Shown one piece after another: positions 1 to 5,258 of a DNA stretch of 8,996 nucleotides. The notes under the pieces were generated by a model, which worked only from the letters and a program-made list of their open reading frames with translations, was not told the origin of the DNA and made no database searches. The stretch's first letter is position 1. Each line of letters opens with the position of its first letter. The stretch lies in the NCBI GenBank assembly GCA_024276255.1, contig JAJRXO010000664.1, positions 1 through 8,996 on the forward strand. The letters run 5' to 3'. The DNA is from Chloroflexota bacterium. Lineage in GTDB: Bacteria > Chloroflexota > Anaerolineae > J102. A program made the translations under genes and the position numbers.

Positions 1-189
1 ACCGCCGCCCTGGCGAAGTTCAGTTCCTGCTTACGAAGCCATCCGTTTTTAGCCGGTCGGAAAACCGGAGACCTGACCCAGATCAATAATAATCCGGACC
101 GAGCTACAGAGCTCTCTCAGCCTGTCCACTCACCCCTCCCTCCAACAAACCCCGCAATAAAGACACAGTTACCTGAAAATCGTTATTTT

Positions 190-218
190 TTGCGACAATT
201 ATCGTCGTAGAATATACA
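190..218 (+). promoter_or_regulatory. weak candidate sigma70 promoter for the histidine kinase
   Basis: TTGCGA (190-195) and TATACA (213-218) are separated by 17 bases, each matching four of six consensus positions. An alternative -10, TAGAAT at 208-213, has no well-placed -35. A start near 225 would give a leader of about 105 nt before the kinase ATG. This is sequence resemblance only. Confidence 0.25.
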
Positions 219-244
219 GCTCCGGCACCGCATGGAATGGACTG

Positions 245-262
245 GCGGCGTCTCCGCTTTTT
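245..262 (+). terminator. weak terminator-like hairpin in the kinase leader
   Basis: GCGG (245-248) and CCGC (254-257) can form a 4-bp GC stem with a 5-nt loop, followed directly by five T residues (258-262). The stem is short for an intrinsic terminator. If the promoter candidate at 190-218 is real, this could be a leader attenuator; otherwise it may end an upstream transcript or mean nothing. Confidence 0.2.
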
Positions 263-317
263 AGCCACTGAGTCTGCTCTGACAGACACCCTTTTGGCGG
301 CTTTGCGAGATTCACTT

Positions 318-335
318 ATGGAAAAAAGCCAATGA
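318..335 (+). CDS. possible five-codon leader peptide overlapping the kinase start
   Basis: An ATG at 318 opens a five-codon frame (MEKSQ) whose TGA (333-335) overlaps the kinase start at 332 in an ATGA arrangement. Such overlaps allow translational coupling, and no good Shine-Dalgarno is visible for either start. Chance is a serious alternative. Confidence 0.15.
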   Translation: MEKSQ

Positions 336-3232
336 TGAATCAAAACAGCCCGACTCCTAAAACAACCATTGTTGTCATCGATGATGATCCCGGCTTTGGT
401 CGCACGCTAACCGACATTCTGCAGACTCGCGACCTGCATGTACTTGCATTCAGGGACCCTCAGGCTGCGTTGGAGTTGATCCAAAAGAACAAGCCTGCTG
501 TTGCTCTTATTGATCTGCGCTTGCCCAAGATCTCAGGTCTGGTATTGCTGGAGCAGATCAAGGACTGCTCACCGGATACCGAATGCATTTTACTCACCGG
601 CTACGCATCCCAGGAATCGGCAATCGCAGCCATCAATCTCGGCGCTTTTAGCTATCTGCAGAAACCCTACGATCTCGAACAACTGATCATCACCGTCCAG
701 CAGGCAGCACACAAACATCAGTCGGCCATTTCCTTACGCCAGCGCACTGCTGATCTCGCCCTGCTCAACCGCCTGAACCACGCTGCCAATCGCGGAGCCA
801 GCACAAAGGATCTCATCAATATCCTTTCGCAAGCCGTCAAAGAAAACTTTCATGTTTTCGCCACGAGCCTGTATTTACTTACGCCCGATCACAATCATCT
901 GGAGATAGTGCACACCTCGCTGGAGGATATGTTTCGCGACAAGCTGCGGCAACTGATCGGCATGGAAGTGCCTCCGGTTCGCCTGCCATTGCAGCGGCTT
1001 CGCGTCATCCCCGCCATGATCGAGCGGCGCCACCCCACCCTGATGCAGGACCCCGAGGAAATCATGCGCTGGCTCGAAGACTTCACAGAAACCAAGAGCC
1101 TGCCCGACAACCTGCGTCCGATCATGCGCAAGCAGATACCGCAGGTCGCGCGCCTGCTGAATCTGGCCGCCGTTCTCTTCATCCCCCTGTTTGCCGAGGA
1201 CGAACTGCTGGGCTTGCTGGATTTCACCAGCCAGCGTCCGTTCAGCGCCAGCGCCGTCAAGCGGCTGGGGCGCTTTGGCGAACAACTGACTGCCATTTTA
1301 CAACGCAAACAGGCCGAAGAGGCGCTGGCCCGCATCAGCTATCAGAATGAATTGATCCTGAACACGATGGCCGAAGGTATTCTGGGGCTCGATGTGTTGG
1401 GCCGACACACCTTTGTCAATCCCACGGCCGCGCGCCTGTTGGGTTATGGGGCGGAAGAATTGCTGGGGAAACCCTCGCACAGCCTGTGGCATCACAGCCA
1501 CGCTGACGGCTCGGCCTATCCCGAGGAAGAGTGTCCCATCTACCGCACCCTCGAACAGGGTACTGTCCACACAGTGAGCGATGATGTCTTCTGGCGAAAG
1601 GACAGCACCGCTGTGCCGGTAGAATATACCTGCGCCCCGCTGATCGAAGAGGGCGAAATCATCGGCGCCGTGCTGGTTTTCCGCGATATCAGTGAACGCC
1701 TGCACTCGGAAGCACAACTGAAACGACTCTTGCAACAGGTGAGCGCCCAGTCGCAACAACTGAGCGAGGTCATGGATGCAGTGCCCGAAGGGGTGATCTT
1801 TCTGGACAATGATCATTATGTGTTGCTGGCCAATCGCGTGGCAAAAGACAATCTCAAGCTATTGGCCGATGCCAGCGTGGGCAGCCAATTGCAAAAACTG
1901 GGGCGTGTCCCCATCGACGAACTCCTCACGCCGCCCCAGGGCAAAGAGCGCTGGCACGAAGTGCGCTATGCCGACCGCATCTTCGAAGTGACCGCCCGCC
2001 CCATCAGCACGGAATCCCAGCAGCAAGGGTGGGTGATGGTGCTGGACGATGTCACGCAGGAACGTATTATTCAGCAGCAGATTCAGCAACAAGAACGTCT
2101 GGCAGCCATCGGGCAGCTGGCCGCTGGCATTGCTCACGACTTCAACAATATCCTGGCCGTGATCGTCCTCTATGCCAAGCTGGGATTACGACCGGGCGAC
2201 ACGCCGCCGGTGGTTGCCGATTATCTACAGACCATCCTCGATCAAACCCAACGCGCCAGCAACCTCATCCAGCAGATCCTCGACTTCAGTCGTCGTTCGG
2301 TGATGGAACGCCAGGCCATCGATCTGAATCGTTTTCTGGGCTCGCAGGTGGATCTGTTACGCCGCACCCTGCCGGAGAGTATCGAAATCCGCTGGACGCC
2401 TCTGGGCCGACAGGCCATGGCCAAAATCGATATCACGCGTCTGCAACAAGCCATCCTGAACATCGCCATGAACGCACGGGATGCCATGGTGGGCGGCGGT
2501 CAGTTGACAATCGCCCTCAATACGATCACCATCGACGACAGCGAAAAATGCCCCACCTGTGGGCAGAGCCTCGCCGGCACATGGCACGCGATTTCCTTCA
2601 GTGATACCGGCGAAGGCATCGACCCGCAAATCATGCCACATCTATTCGAGCCCTTCTTCACCACCAAAGAATCAGGCCACGGCACCGGTCTGGGACTGGC
2701 CCAGGTGTTCGGCATTATGAAGCAGCACGAAGGTCACATTCGGGTGCAATCACGCCCGGGGGAGGGAGCCACCTTCACCATGTTCCTGCCGCCCATCGCC
2801 ACCACGGCCGAACCCCTGCCCGAGGTGATAGATGATGTCATTATCACTGGCAACGGCGAAACCGTGTTGGTAGTGGAAGACGACGACATGGTGCTGGAAG
2901 CCCTGACACTCACCCTGGAGGATCTCAATTATCGGGTGTTAAGCGCCCCGCACGGTCGCAAGGCGCTGCAATTGCTGGAGCAACATCGCTCCGAAATCAT
3001 GCTGGTGATCAGCGATATGGTGATGCCGATCATGGGCGGAAAAGCCCTGTTCTACGCCCTCAAAGAACGTAATTTCAACATCCCCATGATCATCATCACC
3101 GGCCATCCCATGGAAGACGAGCTGGATCAGCTGCGCAGGGAAGGGCTGGACGACTGGATGCTGAAACCGCCCGATCCGCAGGTACTGTCGCAGAAGATCG
3201 CCCATCATATTCGTCGCGGCCGCAGCGGCTGA
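332..3232 (+). CDS. soluble hybrid sensor histidine kinase (REC-GAF-PAS-PAS-HisKA-HATPase-REC)
   Basis: A 966-residue multidomain signalling kinase with no signal peptide or membrane span, so probably cytosolic. The N-terminal receiver (about 10-125) has acidic residues D17/D18, phospho-acceptor D61 in LIDLRLP, T89 and K111. A GAF-like region (about 145-325) follows, then PAS domains at about 336-456 and 476-580. The HisKA segment holds H602 in GIAHDFNN. The ATPase domain has N710/N714, DTGEGI (758-763), EPFFTT (773-778) and GTGLGL (784-789). The C-terminal receiver (about 843-960) has E849/D850, D895 in ISDMVMP, T923 and K945. A CPTC knuckle (C740, C743) sits just before the DTGEGI box, at a position where some related kinases carry a similar motif. 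All key catalytic residues are present. The start could be either ATG of the ATGATG pair (332 or 335); neither has a strong ribosome binding site. The signal sensed and any output partner are not evident, and a link to the downstream cobalamin operon is not shown. Confidence 0.95.
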   Translation: MMNQNSPTPKTTIVVIDDDPGFGRTLTDILQTRDLHVLAFRDPQAALELIQKNKPAVALIDLRLPKISGLVLLEQIKDCSPDTECILLTGYASQESAIAAINLGAFSYLQKPYDLEQLIITVQQAAHKHQSAISLRQRTADLALLNRLNHAANRGASTKDLINILSQAVKENFHVFATSLYLLTPDHNHLEIVHTSLEDMFRDKLRQLIGMEVPPVRLPLQRLRVIPAMIERRHPTLMQDPEEIMRWLEDFTETKSLPDNLRPIMRKQIPQVARLLNLAAVLFIPLFAEDELLGLLDFTSQRPFSASAVKRLGRFGEQLTAILQRKQAEEALARISYQNELILNTMAEGILGLDVLGRHTFVNPTAARLLGYGAEELLGKPSHSLWHHSHADGSAYPEEECPIYRTLEQGTVHTVSDDVFWRKDSTAVPVEYTCAPLIEEGEIIGAVLVFRDISERLHSEAQLKRLLQQVSAQSQQLSEVMDAVPEGVIFLDNDHYVLLANRVAKDNLKLLADASVGSQLQKLGRVPIDELLTPPQGKERWHEVRYADRIFEVTARPISTESQQQGWVMVLDDVTQERIIQQQIQQQERLAAIGQLAAGIAHDFNNILAVIVLYAKLGLRPGDTPPVVADYLQTILDQTQRASNLIQQILDFSRRSVMERQAIDLNRFLGSQVDLLRRTLPESIEIRWTPLGRQAMAKIDITRLQQAILNIAMNARDAMVGGGQLTIALNTITIDDSEKCPTCGQSLAGTWHAISFSDTGEGIDPQIMPHLFEPFFTTKESGHGTGLGLAQVFGIMKQHEGHIRVQSRPGEGATFTMFLPPIATTAEPLPEVIDDVIITGNGETVLVVEDDDMVLEALTLTLEDLNYRVLSAPHGRKALQLLEQHRSEIMLVISDMVMPIMGGKALFYALKERNFNIPMIIITGHPMEDELDQLRREGLDDWMLKPPDPQVLSQKIAHHIRRGRSG

Positions 3233-3367
3233 TCCACCGTCTAGACAGTAGTTGTCTCCGCCCCCACCCGGCCAGGTCACCAGAACTACTTGTTCACCGG
3301 TTTACCGGTTTACCGGTTTACTTATTTCCTTTGAGCAGAAAATGGATGTGGAGCTGTAGGATTACTT
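3233..3367. other. intergenic region between kinase and cobalamin operon
   Basis: No gene is seen. AGACA/TGTCT (3243-3247 with 3253-3257) can form a small hairpin, but no T-run follows. A tandem 8-bp repeat at 3296-3319, followed by T-rich sequence, might serve as a weak terminator because each unit contains the palindrome ACCGGT. The downstream operon has its own promoter, so it is probably transcribed separately. Confidence 0.6.
3296..3319. repeat. three tandem copies of ACCGGTTT
   Basis: The 8-bp unit ACCGGTTT occurs three times without mismatch (3296-3303, 3304-3311, 3312-3319). Each copy contains the self-complementary ACCGGT, so copies can pair with one another. It lies about 50 bp upstream of the -35 element of the operon promoter. 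It could be slippage, an upstream regulator site or part of a terminator; the sequence does not decide. Confidence 0.85.
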
Positions 3368-3396
3368 TTGACATCCTGAGTCAGCTTGCGTATACT
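3368..3396 (+). promoter_or_regulatory. strong sigma70-type promoter of the cobalamin operon
   Basis: TTGACA (3368-3373, perfect -35) and TATACT (3391-3396, five of six for the -10) are separated by exactly 17 bases. The predicted transcription start is near 3402-3404, about 16 nt before the first strand of the riboswitch closing helix. The position makes this the promoter of the riboswitch-controlled operon. Confidence 0.85.
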
Positions 3397-3418
3397 GAAT
3401 CAGTCTCCAATCAACCTT

Positions 3419-3572
3419 GTTGTTGCTATTCCGTAGCCGCGGCCGGGGGAAGTCCGGTGCTTCGTCTCTGACGAATAATCCGGCGCTGTCCCGCAACTGT
3501 AAGAGCTATTGCTCGAGCCAGAAAACCCGGAGCAACAACCAACTCGGAAGCCTGCGCGGACAGGAGCCGGTC
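3419..3572 (+). ncRNA. cobalamin (B12) riboswitch
   Basis: A cis-acting RNA sensing adenosyl- or another cobalamin and normally repressing uptake or synthesis genes when the vitamin is abundant. A perfect 9-bp closing helix joins 3419-3427 to 3531-3539. Inside it are the conserved blocks GGGAAGTCCGGTG (3447-3459), a TTCGTC/GACGAA hairpin (3461-3466 with 3470-3475), AATCCGG (3477-3483, whose CCGG pairs with 3454-3457), TCCCGCAACTGT (3489-3500), a GAGC/GCTC hairpin (3503-3506 with 3511-3514) and the B12-box-like AGCCAGAAAACC (3516-3527). These match the family consensus well. The 3' part (3540-3572) is an expression platform with a hairpin over the ribosome binding site. The ligand subtype cannot be told by eye. 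Confidence 0.93.
3551..3566 (+). promoter_or_regulatory. ribosome binding site in a riboswitch-controlled hairpin
   Basis: AGGAG (3562-3566) lies 6 nt before the ATG at 3573 and fixes that start. CCTG (3551-3554) can pair with CAGG (3561-3564), hiding most of the Shine-Dalgarno. The hairpin loop has GCGG (3556-3559), complementary to CCGC (3491-3494) in the conserved aptamer loop. This is the layout of the L5-L13 kissing interaction of cobalamin riboswitches, which locks the hairpin when ligand is bound. The pairing is seen in sequence; the function is inferred from the family. Confidence 0.65.
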
Positions 3573-4643
3573 ATGCTTTTATCCATCAAGCAAGCCGCCC
3601 TTGCCCTCAGGGACAAGGGCTTTTTTTCAAACACACTGCCTTTCCGCATCCTCTTGCTCGGCAGTTTCATTATCGGGTTAGCCGTGTGGCCGGTGCAGGC
3701 TACTGCGCCAACCAGCACCTATCCCCAACGACAGGCGGCGATTGCGGCTGCCCTGCAGTATCTGCACCAACAACAGCAAAGCGATGGGGCAATCGGGGGA
3801 ATGGGAAACTCTTGCGAAAGCGCGTGGGTAATCTCTGTGGCAGGGGAGGACGCCACAGCAGCAGCCTGGACACCGCAAAACAGCAGTCTGTGGGATGCCT
3901 GCCTGCGAGACGTGCCCACATATCTGGCGTTGCGCGATCCTGGCCGCATCGCCAAAGTATTACGGGCAGCCGTGGCCGTGGGCGCTAATCCTCGCGATGT
4001 GGCCGGATTCGACCTGATCTCGCTGCTCGAAGACCAGTACGACCCCGCCACTGGCCTCTATTATCCCTACAGCCTCTACCGCCACAATCTCGCCGTCCTG
4101 GCCCTGTACGAAGCCGGGCGTCCGATTCCCGCCGGCGTGGCTCCCACCCTGATCAACCAGCAGCGCCCCGACGGCAGTTGGGGATGGGTGATCGATCCCA
4201 CTCCGGGCGACGGCGATCCGTCCACGGGCGACGCCGACACCACCGGTCTCACACTGCAAACCCTGGCCGCGTCCGGTATCTCCCCCAATCATCCGTCCAT
4301 GGTAGCCGGCGTGGCCTATCTGTTGCGCACCCAGCATGCCGACGCAGGCTGGGGGAATGATGGCGTGTCGGACAGCAACGCCACGGCTTGGGCGATGATC
4401 GGGCTCCTGCACGCGGGATGGGACCCCCTGGGCGGGCGTTTTCAGAAACAGGGAGACAATCCATTGACCCGATTACTGGCTTTTCAGGATGCCCAGGGCG
4501 CGTTCTGGTGGCGCCAGAACACCGCCGGTTCGCTCATGCGCTCCACCCTGGACGCGATTCCGGCCCTGAGCCTGTCCTATCCCGGAGATCAACCCACTCC
4601 TCTATCCAGTTTTCTTCCCATGATGCTGTTCTCGGCATCATAG
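3573..4643 (+). CDS. secreted alpha/alpha-barrel protein, transcobalamin/intrinsic-factor alpha-domain-like
   Basis: A 356-residue exported protein. Residues 24-41 are hydrophobic with likely cleavage after VQATA (45), preceded by an unusually long n-region. The mature part has four prenyltransferase/squalene-cyclase-type repeats: QQQQSDGAIGG (66-76), NQQRPDGSWGW (195-205), RTQHADAGWGN (252-262) and FQDAQGAFWW (304-313), alternating with helices such as ADTTGLTLQTL (221-231). Similar alpha/alpha barrels occur in terpene cyclases, prenyltransferases and the large domain of animal cobalamin carriers. DADTT at 220-224 resembles the DxDTT of some class II cyclases, but export and the B12 riboswitch argue for a binding role. 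The C-terminus FLPMMLF (347-353) resembles YLPLV-type endings of Chloroflexota exported proteins. ATG 3573 is chosen because AGGAG is 6 nt upstream; the frame opens earlier, at TTG 3417, but that lies in the riboswitch. It is the first gene of the operon, with the DUF4430-like partner 37 bp downstream. Corrinoid binding is inferred. Confidence 0.85.
   Translation: MLLSIKQAALALRDKGFFSNTLPFRILLLGSFIIGLAVWPVQATAPTSTYPQRQAAIAAALQYLHQQQQSDGAIGGMGNSCESAWVISVAGEDATAAAWTPQNSSLWDACLRDVPTYLALRDPGRIAKVLRAAVAVGANPRDVAGFDLISLLEDQYDPATGLYYPYSLYRHNLAVLALYEAGRPIPAGVAPTLINQQRPDGSWGWVIDPTPGDGDPSTGDADTTGLTLQTLAASGISPNHPSMVAGVAYLLRTQHADAGWGNDGVSDSNATAWAMIGLLHAGWDPLGGRFQKQGDNPLTRLLAFQDAQGAFWWRQNTAGSLMRSTLDAIPALSLSYPGDQPTPLSSFLPMMLFSAS
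3597..3627 (+). terminator. intrinsic terminator inside the first operon gene
   Basis: GCCCTTG (3597-3603) pairs perfectly with CAAGGGC (3614-3620). Inside, C3605-G3612 and C3606-G3611 can also pair across an A/C mismatch. Seven T residues (3621-3627) follow at once, completing the classic form. It lies 24 nt past the start codon, in codons 9-18 of the barrel gene, immediately downstream of the riboswitch. It probably acts when translation is blocked and ribosomes do not cover it. A weak competing hairpin, CAAG (3591-3594) with CTTG (3600-3603), could act as an anti-terminator. Confidence 0.7.
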
Positions 4644-4667
4644 CTTTTATCCGCTTTTCGTTTTAAG

Positions 4668-4673
4668 AAGGAG
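4668..4673 (+). promoter_or_regulatory. strong ribosome binding site of the PEP-CTERM DUF4430 gene
   Basis: AAGGAG lies 7 nt before the ATG at 4681 and settles this start. It is much better than the sites of the next three genes, where only GGA-like remnants or overlaps are seen, suggesting independent and strong translation of this protein. Confidence 0.8.
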
Positions 4674-4680
4674 CTAACTT

Positions 4681-5244
4681 ATGCGAAAACCCCGTGTTCT
4701 ATTCATCTCCCTGCTATTGATGTTGCTGATCGCCGCCACCGCCCTGGCAGCCAGCGACAACAAACAGGTGGCCCTGGTCATCACCTACCCCGATGGTAGC
4801 ACGCACACCGAGATCGTGACTGTGCCGGTCGATGCCACCACCGCGGATGTGCTGACCGCTGCCGATGTGACGGTAGGCCTGTTCGATGGCGGCTTTGGCC
4901 CGGCGGTCTGTAACATCAATGGTCAAGGCTGTCCCAGTGATGATTGTTTCTGCAATCCCAGCGCCTATTGGGCCTATTTCCATCTGGCTGGCACCAGGTG
5001 GGAAAGCTCGATGGTGGGGGTCGGCAGTTACACCCCGGCAGATCGGTCGGTGGAAGGCTTTGCCTGGTCCGGCTTTGACGCCAACTACAATCCCACTGTG
5101 CAGCCTCCAGTCATGACCTTCGACGAGATCCTGGCGTCGCAAACACCCCCGCCGGCAGAGATCCCCGAACCTGTCACCCTCATATTGCTGGGCAGCGGGC
5201 TGGCCGGACTGGCCGGTTATGCCCGTCGCCGCCGCAGCGCCTGA
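4681..5244 (+). CDS. secreted DUF4430-like protein with PEP-CTERM sorting signal
   Basis: A 187-residue exported protein. Residues 1-24 form a signal peptide (MRKPR, hydrophobic core, ALA at 21-23). The mature domain (about 28-150) resembles DUF4430, the beta domain also found in intrinsic factor and transcobalamin. Its hallmarks are AVCNINGQGCPSDDCFC (75-91), YWAYFHL (96-102), then W107, VGVGSY (112-117) and VEGFAWSG (124-131). Four Cys (77, 84, 89, 91) cluster and may form disulfides or bind metal. The tail has IPEP (161-164), a hydrophobic helix (165-180) and RRRR (182-185), the three parts of a PEP-CTERM signal normally processed by an exosortase. The protein therefore probably stays at the surface. 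It is a paralogue of the next gene's N-terminal domain and the plausible partner of the upstream barrel. Ligand binding is inferred from fold and context. Confidence 0.85.
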   Translation: MRKPRVLFISLLLMLLIAATALAASDNKQVALVITYPDGSTHTEIVTVPVDATTADVLTAADVTVGLFDGGFGPAVCNINGQGCPSDDCFCNPSAYWAYFHLAGTRWESSMVGVGSYTPADRSVEGFAWSGFDANYNPTVQPPVMTFDEILASQTPPPAEIPEPVTLILLGSGLAGLAGYARRRRSA

Positions 5245-5258
5245 TCCGGAACGTCATC

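Larger units (their letters stand above)
1..331. other. 5' region without a convincing gene
   Basis: No convincing gene is seen here. The first + frame is open from base 1 to a TAG at 208-210 (69 codons), but its translation is Ser/Pro/Asn-rich with no family resemblance, so it could be the tail of an upstream gene or chance. The other two + frames stop at 50-52 and 87-89. Small hairpins are visible: CCGGT/ACCGG (53-57 with 64-68), GAGCT/AGCTC (101-105 with 110-114) and GTCTG/CAGAC (272-276 with 283-287). The stretch 64-76 slightly resembles a B12 box, but the rest of a cobalamin aptamer is missing. The region probably serves as the leader of the kinase gene. Confidence 0.5.

Noticed and set aside
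60..80. Possible second cobalamin riboswitch (B12-box-like bases near 64-76)
   Set aside because: The diagnostic CCCGCAACTGT and GGGAA/GGTG blocks are missing upstream, and the following gene is a kinase, so chance resemblance is likelier.
1..210. Tail of an upstream coding sequence in the first + frame
   Set aside because: Open for 69 codons, but composition is unremarkable and no motif or family resemblance is seen; cannot be supported.
2029..2604. 191-codon + strand frame inside the kinase gene
   Set aside because: It overlaps the conserved HisKA and ATPase motifs in another frame and its translation shows no family features.
3243..3257. Terminator of the kinase gene at AGACA/TGTCT
   Set aside because: Only a 5-bp AT-containing stem and no T-run follows; kept as a mere hairpin.
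3417..3572. N-terminal extension of the barrel protein from a TTG at 3417
   Set aside because: The 52 extra codons lie within the conserved cobalamin aptamer and its platform; ATG 3573 has AGGAG 6 nt upstream and is followed by a sensible signal peptide.
4230..4248. DADTT as a class II terpene cyclase active site
   Set aside because: The protein is exported, short for a cyclase, lacks other cyclase signatures that I can see, and sits in a B12-regulated ECF operon; the motif is at a position where barrel helices often begin with DT.
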